A stretch of 64,000 nucleotides of DNA from Shewanella sp. Arc9-LZ (GCF_010092445.1 NZ_CP048031.1:434001-498000); one strand, 5' to 3'; shown: positions 28,972-40,522, counted from the stretch's first letter. Numbers and translations: made by a program. The notes: a model not told the origin generated them from the letters alone.

Positions 28972-30279
28972 ATGAGCCTCTCTGATAATTTATTGATCAT
29001 CTTGTGCCTGATCGGCATTAGTTGTTTTTTTTCTATGTCTGAAATTGCCCTCGCGGCATCACGAAAAATGCGTTTGCAATTAATGGCTGATGAGGGCGAT
29101 TTACGTGCCGCAAAAGTGCTTAAACTTCAGGCGCATCCAGGCAGTTTTTTTACCGTGGTACAAATCGGACTCAATGCGGTCGCGATTATGGGCGGTATTG
29201 TGGGTGAATCAGCCTTTAGACCTCATTTTGAACAATTACTGTTGCCTTTATTGGGCAATGAGTGGGGTTTACAGCTGAGTTTTGTTTGTTCATTTGTGAC
29301 GGTCACTTCATTGTTTATTTTATTTGCTGATTTGATGCCTAAACGAATTGCTATGGTGATCCCAGAGCAAGTTGCGGTCACTTTTGTAATGCCAATTATT
29401 TTGTGCATTAAAGTATTAAAGCCGTTTGTGTGGATTTTTAATGGTTTGGCCAATGCAATTTTTAAATTGTTGCAAGTGCCTACAGCACGTAACGACCAAG
29501 TCACCCATGATGATATTTACGCCATGATGACAGCCGGTACTGAAGCTGGGGTGATGGATAAAGGCGAACAACAAATGATGGAAAACGTGTTTGAAATGCA
29601 GTCGGTGTCGGTGACCTCTGCAATGACAGCACGTGAAAGTTTAGTGTATTTTTTACTGCAAGACAGCGAAGAAGACATCAAACAGAAAATTGCTAAAAAC
29701 CCGCATAACAAATTTTTAGTTTGTGATGGTCAACTGGATATGATCAAAGGTTTTGTTGATGCAAAAGAGTTACTGATTAGGGTAATTAACGGCGAGAACA
29801 TCACCTTAAAAGGCAGTACGTTAGTGCATAACTGCCTCATCATTCCAGATACGTTAACCTTGTCTGAGTCGATGGAATATTTTAAGAATAATCGTTCCGA
29901 CTTTGCGGTGGTGATGAACGAATATGCTTTGGTTGTTGGCATAGTTACCACCAATGATTTACAAAGTGCCGTTATGGGCGCGTGGTCATTACATGAAAGT
30001 GAAGAACAAATTGTTGCCCGTGATGGTAACTCTTGGTTAGTCGATGGGGTTACACCGATTACTGATGTCATGCGAGCATTTAATATTGAAGTGTTTCCGC
30101 ATAATCAAAATTACGAAACCATTGCTGGTTTTATGATGTATATGTTGCGCAAAATCCCCAAACGTACTGACTTTGTCAATTATGCAGGTTACAAATTTGA
30201 GGTAGTCGATATTGACTCATACAAAGTCGACCAACTACTGGTTACTCGGTTAGATATTGAGATGCCGCCACTGCCTTAA
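28972..30279 (+). CDS. paeA: CNNM/CorC-type transporter, PaeA (YtfL) family
   Basis: The 435-residue protein has a DUF21/CNNM membrane domain starting SMSEIALAASRKMRLQLMADEGD, nearly identical in pattern to E. coli YtfL. Two CBS domains (about residues 200-320) and a C-terminal CorC_HlyC domain follow. In enteric bacteria PaeA is linked to putrescine and cadaverine export. Older annotations call it a haemolysin-like protein, which is misleading. AAAGGTAAACT precedes the ATG. Confidence 0.88.
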   Translation: MSLSDNLLIILCLIGISCFFSMSEIALAASRKMRLQLMADEGDLRAAKVLKLQAHPGSFFTVVQIGLNAVAIMGGIVGESAFRPHFEQLLLPLLGNEWGLQLSFVCSFVTVTSLFILFADLMPKRIAMVIPEQVAVTFVMPIILCIKVLKPFVWIFNGLANAIFKLLQVPTARNDQVTHDDIYAMMTAGTEAGVMDKGEQQMMENVFEMQSVSVTSAMTARESLVYFLLQDSEEDIKQKIAKNPHNKFLVCDGQLDMIKGFVDAKELLIRVINGENITLKGSTLVHNCLIIPDTLTLSESMEYFKNNRSDFAVVMNEYALVVGIVTTNDLQSAVMGAWSLHESEEQIVARDGNSWLVDGVTPITDVMRAFNIEVFPHNQNYETIAGFMMYMLRKIPKRTDFVNYAGYKFEVVDIDSYKVDQLLVTRLDIEMPPLP

Positions 30280-30311
30280 GTCAATTAGCTTAAACAATCT
30301 ACACGGCACCA

Positions 30312-31184
30312 TTAAATGATGTCTAAGAACGCACTAATGATTGGATCATTGGTGCGTTTTTCTTTGCAGCAACAGCCTAATTCAAATGGCGGGATCGGGA
30401 TTGGCGAAGCTAAGGTTTGGATGCGATCGCGTACCGGACTATTGTGGATCACCGCTTCTGGACTAATACCAACACCACAGCCGAGCGCGACCATAGAGAC
30501 AATCGCCTCCTGACCAGAGACTTGGGCATAAATATTGGGTTTTATGCCCATTTGCTTAAACCATAAATCAATCCTTTTTCTGCCGGGACCATGGTCCGGT
30601 ACGATATAGGGCAGTTTAGCCCAGTCAATTTTTGGCTGGTTTACCCATTGCTGAACTTGGCATTGTATTGTGGGCGCAATGACGGAAATCGGTACTTTAT
30701 CAATCGGAGTAAAATGCAAGCTACTTGGAAACGCCTCCGGTAATGCAATAATCGCGATATCGGCGCGATTTTTTTGAATTTGGTTGACCGCATTGGCTGG
30801 ATCTCCCGTGTTGAGATTGATATCGACATGGGGATGCTCACGTCTAAACCGATCTAACAGTGCCGGTAAATGGCTATAAGCTGCGGTAACTGAACAGTAC
30901 AAATTAAGATTGCCATGTAAAAACTGTTGGCTTGGGTCAATTCGACTGCGCAGCTGGGTCCATTCCGATAATGTTTGCTCTGCAAAACGTTTAAATTCAA
31001 CGCCTGCATGGGTAATCGTGACGCTTCGATTGTCTCGGTCAAATAATTTACTGCCCAGTTCCTCTTCTAACCGCTGCAACGCACGGCTTAAGGTTGACGG
31101 ACTAACATGCGATTGCTCCGCCGTTTTGGCAAAATGCAGGCTATCGCATAAGTGTAAATACATTTTAAGTGAACGGATATCCAT
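30312..31184 (-). CDS. ilvY: LysR-type transcriptional activator IlvY
   Basis: The product has 290 residues from the ATG at 31182-31184, which gives the IlvY-like start MDIRSLKMYLHLCDSLHFAKTAE. The LysR helix-turn-helix is at residues 18-50 (HVSPSTLSRALQRLEEELG) and the effector-binding domain begins about residue 90. IlvY activates the divergent ilvC in response to the enzyme's acetohydroxy-acid substrates, and the divergent arrangement here is the classical one. Confidence 0.94.
   Translation of the reverse strand: MDIRSLKMYLHLCDSLHFAKTAEQSHVSPSTLSRALQRLEEELGSKLFDRDNRSVTITHAGVEFKRFAEQTLSEWTQLRSRIDPSQQFLHGNLNLYCSVTAAYSHLPALLDRFRREHPHVDINLNTGDPANAVNQIQKNRADIAIIALPEAFPSSLHFTPIDKVPISVIAPTIQCQVQQWVNQPKIDWAKLPYIVPDHGPGRKRIDLWFKQMGIKPNIYAQVSGQEAIVSMVALGCGVGISPEAVIHNSPVRDRIQTLASPIPIPPFELGCCCKEKRTNDPIISAFLDII
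30328..30363 (+). terminator. paeA terminator inside the 3' end of ilvY
   Basis: AACGCAC-AATGAT pairs with ATCATT-GTGCGTT and is followed by TTTCTTT on the plus strand. It lies within the last codons of the convergent ilvY gene. Confidence 0.75.
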
Positions 31185-31246
31185 CACAGCACCTTCAAGC
31201 ACGCATTAAGTTGAGTGTAAGTTAAATATTAGGTTAAGCATTCCAT

Positions 31247-31263
31247 GTTGCATTAATTGCAAC
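31247..31263. promoter_or_regulatory. probable IlvY operator
   Basis: GTTGCATTAATTGCAAC is a near-perfect palindrome of the LysR T-N11-A type, placed between the divergent ilvY and ilvC. A likely ilvC -10 box (TATAGT) lies at about 31309-31314. Confidence 0.6.
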
Positions 31264-31392
31264 GTCATGTCCCGAATATATCATTTTAAGCAATCATATG
31301 CATGCGCTATAGTGACTTCAATCACAACGCTTAAGGTCGCTGACTTATAAGATGTTGAGTCCCAAATTACTAAATTTTATAGGTGGTATCAG

Positions 31393-32874
31393 ATGGCTAA
31401 CTATTTTAACTCTCTGAATTTACGTCAACAATTAGCTCAACTAGCACAATGCCGCTTTATGGACCGTACTGAATTCAGTGACGGTTGCCAATATATTAAA
31501 GATTGGAATATCGTGATTTTAGGTTGTGGCGCCCAAGGTCTTAACCAAGGTTTAAACATGCGTGACTCAGGCCTGAATATTTCTTTTGCCTTACGTCCGC
31601 AAGCTATTGCTGAAAAGCGTGCATCGTGGCAAAAAGCCACCGATAACGGCTTTAAAGTCGGCACCTTTGAAGAGCTTATTCCTGCGGCTGATTTAGTGTT
31701 AAACCTTACACCAGACAAGCAACACACTAATGTTGTAAACGCGGTTATGCCATTAATGAAGCAAGGTGCTACGTTATCTTATTCGCATGGTTTCAATATC
31801 GTTGAAGAAGGCATGCAAGTTCGTCCTGATATTACTGTGGTTATGGTTGCACCAAAATGTCCAGCGACGGAAGTTCGTGAAGAATACAAGCGTGGATTTG
31901 GTGTGCCAACATTGATTGCAGTGCATCCAGAAAATGATCCAAATGGTGATGGCTTAGCGATTGCTAAAGCTTACGCAAGTGCTACTGGTGGCGACCGCGC
32001 CGGTGTATTAATGTCATCGTTTGTGGCTGAAGTTAAGTCAGATTTGATGGGCGAGCAGACCATTTTGTGTGGCATGTTACAAACGGGTGCCATTTTAGGT
32101 TATGAGAAAATGGTCGCTGATGGTGTTGAACCTGGTTATGCCGGCAAGTTAATTCAGCAAGGTTGGGAGACTGTTACCGAAGCACTTAAGCACGGCGGCA
32201 TTACCAACATGATGGATCGCTTATCAAACCCAGCTAAAATCAAAGCATTTGATATGGCTGAAGAGTTGAAAGTTATCCTTAAGCCATTATTTGAAAAGCA
32301 CATGGACGACATTATCAGCGGTGAGTTTTCTCGCACTATGATGGAAGATTGGGCTAATGATGACACCAACTTGTTACGTTGGAGAGCGGAAACCAACGAA
32401 ACCGCATTTGAAAATGCGCCAGTGTCAGCTGAACATATCGATGAACAAACCTATTTCGACAAAGGTATTTTCTTGGTGGCAATGATCAAAGCGGGTGTTG
32501 AACTGGCGTTTGATACCATGGTTGCCGCAGGTATTGTTGAAGAGTCGGCTTATTATGAATCGCTACATGAAACACCATTGATTGCCAACACTATTGCGCG
32601 TAAGCGTTTATATGAAATGAACGTGGTTATCTCGGATACGGCTGAATACGGTTGTTACTTATTCAACCATGCAGCAGTACCAATGTTACGTGATTATGTT
32701 AACGCTATGTCATCAGAGTACTTAGGTGCTGGGCTTAAAGACCAAGCAACAGGTGTTGATAACCTTCGCTTAATCGACGTCAATGAACAAATTCGTAATA
32801 CAGAGGTTGAGTATATCGGCGCTGAGTTACGTGGTTACATGACCGATATGAAAAGTATTGTTGAAGCGAGCTAA
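31393..32874 (+). CDS. ilvC: ketol-acid reductoisomerase (NADP+), class II
   Basis: The 493-residue enzyme is of the long E. coli-like class II, with a Rossmann motif [18 protein letters not shown] near residue 45. Two repeated knotted domains carry the metal ligands ([12 protein letters not shown] and later [14 protein letters not shown]). It converts acetolactate or acetohydroxybutyrate to dihydroxy acids in Val/Ile synthesis. AGGTGG precedes the ATG. It is controlled by IlvY. Confidence 0.97.
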   Translation: MANYFNSLNLRQQLAQLAQCRFMDRTEFSDGCQYIKDWNIVILGCGAQGLNQGLNMRDSGLNISFALRPQAIAEKRASWQKATDNGFKVGTFEELIPAADLVLNLTPDKQHTNVVNAVMPLMKQGATLSYSHGFNIVEEGMQVRPDITVVMVAPKCPATEVREEYKRGFGVPTLIAVHPENDPNGDGLAIAKAYASATGGDRAGVLMSSFVAEVKSDLMGEQTILCGMLQTGAILGYEKMVADGVEPGYAGKLIQQGWETVTEALKHGGITNMMDRLSNPAKIKAFDMAEELKVILKPLFEKHMDDIISGEFSRTMMEDWANDDTNLLRWRAETNETAFENAPVSAEHIDEQTYFDKGIFLVAMIKAGVELAFDTMVAAGIVEESAYYESLHETPLIANTIARKRLYEMNVVISDTAEYGCYLFNHAAVPMLRDYVNAMSSEYLGAGLKDQATGVDNLRLIDVNEQIRNTEVEYIGAELRGYMTDMKSIVEAS

Positions 32875-32883
32875 CGTATAAGG

Positions 32884-32921
32884 TCACTGGTGAAGTACCT
32901 GTTCAGTGTTTTTTGCAACAT
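32884..32921 (+). terminator. possible ilvC terminator
   Basis: CACTG/CAGTG arms followed by TTTTTT just after the ilvC stop. The stem is imperfect, so this is tentative. A further hairpin (GTCCTAAT/ATTAGGAC, about 32961-32982) follows. Confidence 0.45.
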
Positions 32922-33213
32922 GTTTATGTTGTCGTTGTCGGACAGGCATCAATCGAAACGTCCTAATGTTATTGATTAGGACGCTGAAAAAACAAATTGT
33001 TAGATTGAGTTCTAATTATTTATTCGTTGAACTCATGCGTTAAGTTTTTGTTGTTGTTTGCATTGTCTCGGCAGGGAAGCTGAATTTTTTTTATAATGGC
33101 AATTTTTTAGTTGTGCTGGATAAATCTTTTATGGTATTTGTTAGTTATAGCGTAACGTTATTTGAACATAACCAAACGAATTAATACTAGAAACTTAGGA
33201 TACAGTCTAAAAC

Positions 33214-33300
33214 ATGTTAAACCACACAGCCATTCTCATTCTCGAAATTATTACCGTAGTGATTATTAAGTCACAGCGGGGGTGGCGTTTTGGCAACTAG
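33214..33300 (+). CDS. ilvL: ilvGMDA operon leader peptide
   Basis: This 28-codon frame has a dense block of regulatory codons (ILILEIITVVII): six Ile, two Leu and two Val within twelve residues. It is followed directly by a terminator hairpin and then ilvG. Ribosome stalling at these codons when charged Ile, Leu or Val tRNA is scarce would prevent terminator formation. No family comparison is needed for this reading. Confidence 0.92.
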   Translation: MLNHTAILILEIITVVIIKSQRGWRFGN

Positions 33301-33325
33301 ACTGACCTAAGAGTCAAACAGATTG

Positions 33326-33362
33326 CAAAAACCCCCGCTCCGAAAGGACCGGGGGTTTTTTA
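33326..33362 (+). terminator. ilvGMDA attenuator
   Basis: AAAACCCCCG and CGGGGGTTTT pair around CTCCGAAAGGAC and are followed by T6. An alternative pairing is likely: the GCGGGGGTGG segment at the end of the leader coding region can pair with CCCCCGC and act as an antiterminator. Confidence 0.9.
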
Positions 33363-33441
33363 GTTTTAGGCTTAAGTAAAACCAAAGACCCAATATTACA
33401 CAGTAGAGCAGCAGAACCATTGACGAAGTAGAGAGCAACAT

Positions 33442-35127
33442 ATGGAAGCAGGACAGAAAATGCGCGGCGCGGATGCAGTAATCAAAGTGCTAGCAGCACA
33501 TGGTGTGACAACCGTATTTGGTTATCCTGGTGGGGCGATTATGCCAATCTATGATGCCCTTTATGGTGGTCCTGTAGAGCACTTGCTTAGCCGTCATGAA
33601 CAAGGTGCCGCGTTTGCTGCCGTGGGATATGCCCGTGCTAGTGGTAAAACCGGGGTGTGCTTTGCAACATCAGGCCCAGGGGCCACTAACCTAATCACCT
33701 CACTTGCCGACGCTTTACTTGACTCGGTTCCACTAGTTGCCATAACGGGCCAAGTGTCTACTAGTGTTATCGGTACCGATGCATTCCAAGAGATAGATGT
33801 ATTAGGTATGTCGTTGTCATGCACCAAACACAGTTTTATGGTCACCGACATCAATGAGCTTATTCCCACCTTATATCGCGCTTTTGAAATTGCAGCAGAA
33901 GGACGTCCTGGTCCGGTTTTAGTTGATATTCCCAAAGACATTCAACTTGCAGCATTAGAATACAAAACCCCCCTTCAAAGTGTTAATGATGAATTACAGC
34001 CTCTGGTGACTGACTTAGATGCGGCAGCGGAATTAATTAAGCACGCTAAGAAGCCTATGTTGTATGTTGGTGGTGGTGTGGGTATGGCTGGCGCAGTTGC
34101 GCAGTTGCGTCAGTTTATCGACACCACAGGCATTCCATCAGTGGCAACGTTAAAGGGTTTGGGCAGTATTGCACATGGCACTAAAGGTTATTTAGGCATG
34201 TTGGGTATGCATGGTGGCAAAGGGGCAAACCTTGCTGTGCAAGAATGTGATTTATTGATGGTAGTAGGCGCGCGTTTTGATGACCGCGTTACCGGTCGGC
34301 TTGCGAGTTTTGCCAGTAATGCCAAAGTATTGCATTTAGACATCGATGCCGCCGAAATCGGTAAGTTACGTCAAGCTGACGTGGCGATAGCTGCTGAACT
34401 TAGCATAGTGTTACCTGCATTAACGGCCGCCGTTACTGGCAAACTGGATATTGCTCAATGGCAAGCCGATGTTGAGGAGTTATCCCGTAAGCACCAATGG
34501 AATTACCAACATCCAGGTGATTTAATTTATGCGCCAGCGATGTTACGCCGTTTAGCTAATAAACTACCAGAAGACAGTGTTGTTGCTTGTGATGTCGGCC
34601 AGCATCAAATGTGGGTCGCGCAGCACATGTGGTTCCGCCGTCCTGAGGATCATTTATCCAGCGCTGGCTTAGGCACTATGGGTTTCGGCTTACCTGCCGC
34701 TATTGGCGCACAAGTTGCCCGACCTGATGCGACAGTGGTCACGGTCTCTGGTGATGGTTCGTTTATGATGAATGTTCAAGAATTGACCACCATTAAGCGT
34801 CGTAAATTGCCGGTAAAAATCTTACTGATTGATAATCAAAAACTGGGTATGGTTAAGCAATGGCAACAGTTATTTTTTGAAGAACGTTACAGTGAAACAG
34901 ATTTATCTGACAATCCTAACTTTGTCCTGATGGCATCGGCGTTTGATATTCCAGGTCGAACGATAACGCGAGCGGATCAAGTCGAACAAGGGTTAGATGA
35001 TATGTTGAATAGTAGCGGTCCTTTTATGTTACATGTGTCGATTGATGATGCTTTTAATGTATGGCCTCTAGTGCCACCGGGTGCGAGTAATAGTGAAATG
35101 ATGGATCAAATGGAGAAGCAAACATGA
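33442..35127 (+). CDS. ilvG: acetolactate synthase II large subunit
   Basis: The 561-residue ThDP enzyme has [16 protein letters not shown] at the N-terminus and the catalytic Glu in [19 protein letters not shown]. The ThDP-binding motif is [14 protein letters not shown] (about residue 435). The first committed step joins pyruvate with pyruvate or 2-oxobutyrate. The gene is full length (unlike the frameshifted ilvG of E. coli K-12) and overlaps ilvM by ATGA. Confidence 0.96.
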   Translation: MEAGQKMRGADAVIKVLAAHGVTTVFGYPGGAIMPIYDALYGGPVEHLLSRHEQGAAFAAVGYARASGKTGVCFATSGPGATNLITSLADALLDSVPLVAITGQVSTSVIGTDAFQEIDVLGMSLSCTKHSFMVTDINELIPTLYRAFEIAAEGRPGPVLVDIPKDIQLAALEYKTPLQSVNDELQPLVTDLDAAAELIKHAKKPMLYVGGGVGMAGAVAQLRQFIDTTGIPSVATLKGLGSIAHGTKGYLGMLGMHGGKGANLAVQECDLLMVVGARFDDRVTGRLASFASNAKVLHLDIDAAEIGKLRQADVAIAAELSIVLPALTAAVTGKLDIAQWQADVEELSRKHQWNYQHPGDLIYAPAMLRRLANKLPEDSVVACDVGQHQMWVAQHMWFRRPEDHLSSAGLGTMGFGLPAAIGAQVARPDATVVTVSGDGSFMMNVQELTTIKRRKLPVKILLIDNQKLGMVKQWQQLFFEERYSETDLSDNPNFVLMASAFDIPGRTITRADQVEQGLDDMLNSSGPFMLHVSIDDAFNVWPLVPPGASNSEMMDQMEKQT

Positions 35128-35381
35128 TGCATGCATTAGAAATAACCGTTCAACAACGTCCCGAAGTACTGGAACGCGTTCTACGTGTTACTCGCCATCG
35201 TGGTTTTAAAGTCACCCAAATGCAGGTTCGCATTAATGAAGACGCCAGTATGGCGGTCGACTTATGGGTTGAGGCCGAACGTGCCATTGAATTGCTCAGC
35301 AACCAGTTAGATAAATTAATTGATGTCACGCACTGTAAAGTGCTATCGGCGGCACCATTAAACCAAGTCGCCAACGGCTAG
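35124..35381 (+). CDS. ilvM: acetolactate synthase II small regulatory subunit
   Basis: This 85-residue ACT-domain protein ([24 protein letters not shown]) partners IlvG. Its start overlaps the ilvG stop (ATGA), indicating translational coupling; a second ATG follows immediately at 35127. The short AHAS II-type subunit usually gives a valine-resistant enzyme. Confidence 0.93.
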   Translation: MMHALEITVQQRPEVLERVLRVTRHRGFKVTQMQVRINEDASMAVDLWVEAERAIELLSNQLDKLIDVTHCKVLSAAPLNQVANG

Positions 35382-35512
35382 AGTTTACGATTAAATCCAG
35401 CACGATTTAGTTAGAGACTATTTAGTTAGAGATTGTGTAGTTAGAGATTATTTTAGTCGTTATAAGGTGAATAAACCGATAACGCGATCCACATTAAACA
35501 AGGATATTAGCA

Positions 35513-37372
35513 ATGCCAAAATTACGTTCAGCAACCAGCACCGAAGGCCGCAACATGGCAGGCGCCCGCGCACTATGGCGTGCCACTGGCGTGAAAGAAA
35601 ATGATTTTGGTAAACCAATCATCGCGATAGCCAATTCGTTCACTCAGTTTGTACCTGGGCATGTGCATTTAAAGAATATGGGATCATTGGTTGCAGGTGC
35701 CATTGAAGAAGCAGGTGGCATTGCCAAAGAATTTAATACCATTGCCGTAGATGACGGTATTGCTATGGGCCATGGCGGCATGCTGTATAGCTTACCGTCA
35801 CGCGAGTTAATTGCAGACAGTGTTGAATACATGGTGAATGCGCATTGTGCAGATGCATTAGTGTGTATTTCTAACTGCGACAAAATTACTCCTGGCATGT
35901 TAATGGCAGCGCTACGGTTAAATATTCCGGTGGTATTTGTATCCGGTGGACCAATGGAAGCGGGTAAAACCAAGCTATCTGATCAAATTATTAAGCTTGA
36001 TTTAGTTGATGCCATGATCGCCGGTGCAGACTCTAATGTCAGTGACGAAGACAGTAAGCAAATCGAACGCAGTGCTTGCCCTACTTGTGGCTCATGCTCG
36101 GGCATGTTTACTGCTAATTCGATGAACTGTTTAACCGAAGCCTTAGGCTTATCGTTACCGGGTAACGGTTCCATGCTCGCAACTCATGAAGACCGTCGTG
36201 AATTATTTTTAGAAGCGGGTCGTCGCGTGATGATGTTGGCTGAACGTTATTACAAGCATGACGATGAAACGGCATTGCCACGTAATATTGCGTCATTTAA
36301 ATCATTTGAAAATGCCATGGTACTTGATGTTGCCATGGGCGGTTCATCTAATACAGTGTTGCATTTAGTGGCTGCCGCGCAAGAGGCGGAAATTGACTTT
36401 ACTATGGCCGATATTGATCGCATATCGCGCTTAGTGCCTCATCTATGTAAAGTTGCACCATCAACGCCTAAATATCATATGGAAGATGTTCACCGTGCTG
36501 GTGGGGTGATGGGTATTTTAGGCGAGTTAGATAGAGCAGGTTTAATCCATAACGATGTACCGCATGTGGCCGCAGACAATGGCGGCGATTTAAAATCAGT
36601 TTTAGCTAAATACGACATTAAACAAACTAACGACCCAGCTGTGATCCGCTTTTTTAGTGCCGGCCCTGCTGGTATTCCAACCACTAAAGCATTTAGCCAA
36701 AATTGCCGTTGGGACAGTGTTGATGACGACCGTGAAAATGGTTGTATTCGCTCGCGTGAGTTTGCCTTTAGTCAAGAAGGTGGCTTAGCGGTATTGTCAG
36801 GTAATGTGGCCGTTGATGGCTGTATTGTCAAAACGGCAGGGGTTGATGAGTCTAATTTAACTTTTGTTGGTAGTGCTCGCGTGTACGAAAGCCAAGATGA
36901 TGCGGTAGCCGGTATTTTAGGCGGCGAAGTGGTTGAAGGTGATGTGGTTGTTATTCGCTACGAAGGCCCAAAAGGTGGCCCTGGTATGCAAGAAATGCTG
37001 TATCCAACAACCTATTTGAAATCGCGTGGGTTAGGCGCTAAATGTGCGTTAATTACCGATGGTCGTTTTTCGGGTGGTACTTCTGGTTTGTCTATTGGCC
37101 ATGTGTCACCAGAAGCAGCATCAGGTGGCACTATTGCACTGATCGAAAACGGCGATCAAATTGCGATCGATATTCCCAAGCGCAGCATTCAATTAAATGT
37201 TAGTGAAGCAGAGCTGACTCAGCGTCGCACAGCCATGGATGCTAAAGGCCCGTTAGGTTGGAAGCCGGTGTCTCGTGAGCGTTATGTGTCATTAGCCCTT
37301 AAAGCTTATGCATTATTGGCAACCAGTGCTGATAAAGGTGCTGTACGCGATCGCACTAAGCTGGAGGGGTAA
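35513..37372 (+). CDS. ilvD: dihydroxy-acid dehydratase
   Basis: The 619-residue iron-sulphur enzyme has its cluster-binding cysteines in [12 protein letters not shown] and [19 protein letters not shown]. It dehydrates dihydroxyisovalerate and dihydroxymethylvalerate. It is third in the ilvGMDA operon, 131 bases after ilvM, and ends one base before ilvA. Confidence 0.97.
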   Translation: MPKLRSATSTEGRNMAGARALWRATGVKENDFGKPIIAIANSFTQFVPGHVHLKNMGSLVAGAIEEAGGIAKEFNTIAVDDGIAMGHGGMLYSLPSRELIADSVEYMVNAHCADALVCISNCDKITPGMLMAALRLNIPVVFVSGGPMEAGKTKLSDQIIKLDLVDAMIAGADSNVSDEDSKQIERSACPTCGSCSGMFTANSMNCLTEALGLSLPGNGSMLATHEDRRELFLEAGRRVMMLAERYYKHDDETALPRNIASFKSFENAMVLDVAMGGSSNTVLHLVAAAQEAEIDFTMADIDRISRLVPHLCKVAPSTPKYHMEDVHRAGGVMGILGELDRAGLIHNDVPHVAADNGGDLKSVLAKYDIKQTNDPAVIRFFSAGPAGIPTTKAFSQNCRWDSVDDDRENGCIRSREFAFSQEGGLAVLSGNVAVDGCIVKTAGVDESNLTFVGSARVYESQDDAVAGILGGEVVEGDVVVIRYEGPKGGPGMQEMLYPTTYLKSRGLGAKCALITDGRFSGGTSGLSIGHVSPEAASGGTIALIENGDQIAIDIPKRSIQLNVSEAELTQRRTAMDAKGPLGWKPVSRERYVSLALKAYALLATSADKGAVRDRTKLEG

Positions 37373-37373
37373 T

Positions 37374-38945
37374 ATGTTGGCTTTGGCGTCTCAAACTCAA
37401 TTAGATTTAGCGCATTATTATTTACAGAAAATTTTGCTATCGTCTGTGTATGATGTGGCTAAAGTGACGCCATTGTCGAGCATGAATAAATTGTCTGCTC
37501 GCTTTGGTTGTCAGGTGTATTTAAAGCGTGAAGATATGCAACCTGTGCATTCATTTAAAATACGTGGTGCCTACAACCGTATAGCAGCGTTAACTCAAGA
37601 TGAGTGTGATAGAGGTGTGGTGTGTGCATCGGCGGGCAATCACGCTCAAGGGGTAGCGATGTCTGCTGCCAGTCGCGGTATTGATGCCGTAATTGTAATG
37701 CCTAGTACCACGCCAGATATTAAGATTGATGCTGTGAAACGCTTAGGTGGCAATGTGGTGCTTCATGGGCAGGCGTTTGATCAAGCCAATGACTATGCAA
37801 AGAATCTGTCGGTAACAGAAGGGCGTGTTTATATCGCTCCTTTTGATGATGAAGCGGTTATTGCGGGGCAAGGCACTATTGCGCAAGAAATGGTCCAGCA
37901 GCAACGCGATATCGAAATCGTGTTTGTGCCCGTTGGCGGTGGTGGCTTAATTGCCGGTATTGCGGCTTATTATAAAGCGGTAATGCCACAAGTGAGGATC
38001 ATTGGAGTCGAACCCGAAGATGCAGCATGTTTAAAGGCGGCATTAGAAGCCGATGAACCAGTGACACTGGCTCAAGTCGGTTTGTTTGCTGACGGCGTAG
38101 CGGTTAAACGCATTGGTACAGAGCCATTTCGCTTAGCGCGTGAATACGTTGATGAAGTGGTTACTGTTACTTCTGATGAAATTTGTGCGGCAGTAAAAGA
38201 TATTTTTGAAGATACCCGAGCGATAGCTGAACCTGCAGGGGCCTTGTCGATTGCTGGGCTTAAAAAATACATGGCCCAACAAGGTGACTCCATTAATGCA
38301 CCGAAAAAAGTCGCGGCAATATTGAGTGGCGCCAATGTGAATTTTCATAGTTTACGTTATGTGTCTGAACGCTGTGAATTAGCTGAGCAAAAAGAAGCGG
38401 TACTAGCGGTAAAAATCCCTGAAAAGCCTGGCAGCTTTTTACGTTTTTGCGAGTTACTCGATAAACGGGTGATGACCGAATTTAACTATCGCTTTAGTAG
38501 CCGTGACATTGCGGTGGTATTTGCCGGCATTCGTCTTACCGGTGGCCAAGCAGAGCTAAGCGAAATTATCGCTAAACTTGAGTCTGAAGGCTTTGAAGTT
38601 CAAGATTTATCCCAAGATGAAACCGCTAAATTACATGTGCGTTATATGGTCGGTGGTCACCCACTTGAGCCACTAGAAGAGCGCTTGTTTAGTTTTGAAT
38701 TTCCTGAGCATCCAGGGGCATTGTTGAAGTTTTTAACCACTTTACAGAGTAAATGGAATATCAGTTTATTTCATTACCGCAACCATGGGGCAGCCTTTGG
38801 CAGGGTGTTAACTGGGTTTGAAGTTCCGGCTAAAGACGACGTGGCATTTGCACAGTTTTTAACGGAGTTAGGTTTCGTTTATCAAGAAGAAACCCACAGT
38901 CCGGCATATCAGTTATTTTTATATAGCGCTAAAGCAAAATCGTAA
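37374..38945 (+). CDS. ilvA: threonine ammonia-lyase, biosynthetic
   Basis: The product has 523 residues from the ATG at 37374, preceded by GGAGGGG inside the end of ilvD. The PLP lysine is in HSFKIRGAYNR, the phosphate-binding loop is VGGGGLIAG, and two C-terminal ACT-like regulatory domains (about residues 330-420 and 430-520) sense isoleucine. It makes 2-oxobutyrate for isoleucine. Confidence 0.96.
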   Translation: MLALASQTQLDLAHYYLQKILLSSVYDVAKVTPLSSMNKLSARFGCQVYLKREDMQPVHSFKIRGAYNRIAALTQDECDRGVVCASAGNHAQGVAMSAASRGIDAVIVMPSTTPDIKIDAVKRLGGNVVLHGQAFDQANDYAKNLSVTEGRVYIAPFDDEAVIAGQGTIAQEMVQQQRDIEIVFVPVGGGGLIAGIAAYYKAVMPQVRIIGVEPEDAACLKAALEADEPVTLAQVGLFADGVAVKRIGTEPFRLAREYVDEVVTVTSDEICAAVKDIFEDTRAIAEPAGALSIAGLKKYMAQQGDSINAPKKVAAILSGANVNFHSLRYVSERCELAEQKEAVLAVKIPEKPGSFLRFCELLDKRVMTEFNYRFSSRDIAVVFAGIRLTGGQAELSEIIAKLESEGFEVQDLSQDETAKLHVRYMVGGHPLEPLEERLFSFEFPEHPGALLKFLTTLQSKWNISLFHYRNHGAAFGRVLTGFEVPAKDDVAFAQFLTELGFVYQEETHSPAYQLFLYSAKAKS

Positions 38946-39379
38946 GCCATTTTTAACTAACCTGATCTCGGGATAAGAGACCAAGATATGATAATAAAGA
39001 TCATAAACTTAGACGTTTATCACTATCAAACTTGTCATTTGTTTTACTAACAAGGCGAATAGACGCGTCAATAGCGGGTCTATTGCAAATTAATTCAACA
39101 CCGTTAGCAAGGCAAAGGGCTGTTTGAGAGGCGTTTGTTATCCCTAGTTCAGGTTAACGACCATTCTGAGGTGATTTAGTGCTTCAATGTGGTATTGTCA
39201 GTTTGCCTAAAACGAAAAAATATTCGTAGGTTTGTAGAAACTATTACCAACGACCACTAATAAATTGATGTTAATGTATTTTGCAGCAACTGATTGGTAT
39301 AGTTTGCTTTATATGTAGGGTAAATTTTTCCAGATTCATACTGAATTATGAATTTCGACCTCATTTTAAGGAGACATTG
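38946..39379. other. intergenic region after ilvA
   Basis: About 430 bp without a credible gene. No strong terminator was found behind ilvA, and no operator was recognised ahead of the aminotransferase. Confidence 0.5.
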
Positions 39380-40522
39380 ATGTTACCCGTACCAACAATT
39401 CCAGCTTTTATGCCACCGCGCCGAATCTTAATGGGTCCAGGCCCATCTGATGTGTATCCCGAAGTGCTTGCGGCACAATCAAGGCCGACTATTGGCCACC
39501 TTGACCCATTATTTGTTGGCATGATGGATGAGCTAAAAAGCTTAATTCAATATGCTTTTCAAACTAAAAACGAAATGACCTTAGCGGTATCTGCCCCAGG
39601 CAGTGCTGGTATGGAAACCTGTTTTGTCAATTTAGTTGAACCAGGTGAAAAGGTAATCGTGTGTCGTAATGGGGTGTTTGGTGAGCGCATGCGCCAAAAC
39701 GTTGAGCGTGTTGGTGGTGTTGCTGTTGTGGTCGACAATGAATGGGGCGAACCCGTATGCCCAGATAAAGTTGAAGCTGCACTTGTCGCGCATCCTGATG
39801 CCAAATTTTTAGCCTTTGTACATGCAGAAACCTCAACGGGTGCGCTGTCGGATGCCAAAACATTGTGCACCTTGGCGCAATTACATGACTGTATCAGTAT
39901 TGTTGATGCGGTGACCTCATTGGGTGGCGTTGAATTGCTGGTGGATGAGTGGGGCATTGATGCCATTTATTCAGGCAGCCAAAAGTGCTTATCTTGTGTG
40001 CCCGGTTTATCTCCGGTGTCATTTTCGCCTAAAGCCGTTGCTAAACTAAAAGCTCGTACCACCCAGGTGCAGAGTTGGTTTTTAGATCAAACCTTAGTGA
40101 TGGGTTATTGGGGCAACGGCGCTGGTGCTAAGCGCAGCTATCATCATACTGCACCCGTTAATGCATTATATTCCCTCCATGAGTCTTTACGTTTGTTAGC
40201 CAATGAAGGGCTCGAAAATGCCTGGGCAAGACACCGTAAAATGCATCAATTATTACGCGATGGATTAACCAAGCTTGGATTGAAATTTGTGGTTAAAGAA
40301 GCGTCTCGTTTACCGCAACTTAATACCGTTTATATTCCAGATGGTGTTGATGATGCTGCAGTGCGTAAGCATTTATTGGAAGAATATAATTTAGAAATTG
40401 GTGCAGGCTTAGGTGCTTTAGCGGGTAAAGCATGGCGCATCGGCTTAATGGGCTATGGTGCCCGTCGCGAAAACGTCGCCCTTTGCTTATATGCATTAGC
40501 AGAGTCTCTTAACCAGAACTGA
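39380..40522 (+). CDS. class V aminotransferase, alanine-glyoxylate / serine-pyruvate type
   Basis: The product has 380 residues from the ATG at 39380 (AAGGAGA upstream). It is a PLP fold-type I, class V enzyme, with LMGPGPSDVYPEVL at the start and the cofactor lysine in IYSGSQKCLSCVPGLSP (about residue 203). The phosphate-binding SAPGSAGMETCF region is also intact. The family transfers amino groups between alanine or serine and glyoxylate or pyruvate. The exact substrates are not decided by sequence. Confidence 0.85.
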   Translation: MLPVPTIPAFMPPRRILMGPGPSDVYPEVLAAQSRPTIGHLDPLFVGMMDELKSLIQYAFQTKNEMTLAVSAPGSAGMETCFVNLVEPGEKVIVCRNGVFGERMRQNVERVGGVAVVVDNEWGEPVCPDKVEAALVAHPDAKFLAFVHAETSTGALSDAKTLCTLAQLHDCISIVDAVTSLGGVELLVDEWGIDAIYSGSQKCLSCVPGLSPVSFSPKAVAKLKARTTQVQSWFLDQTLVMGYWGNGAGAKRSYHHTAPVNALYSLHESLRLLANEGLENAWARHRKMHQLLRDGLTKLGLKFVVKEASRLPQLNTVYIPDGVDDAAVRKHLLEEYNLEIGAGLGALAGKAWRIGLMGYGARRENVALCLYALAESLNQN

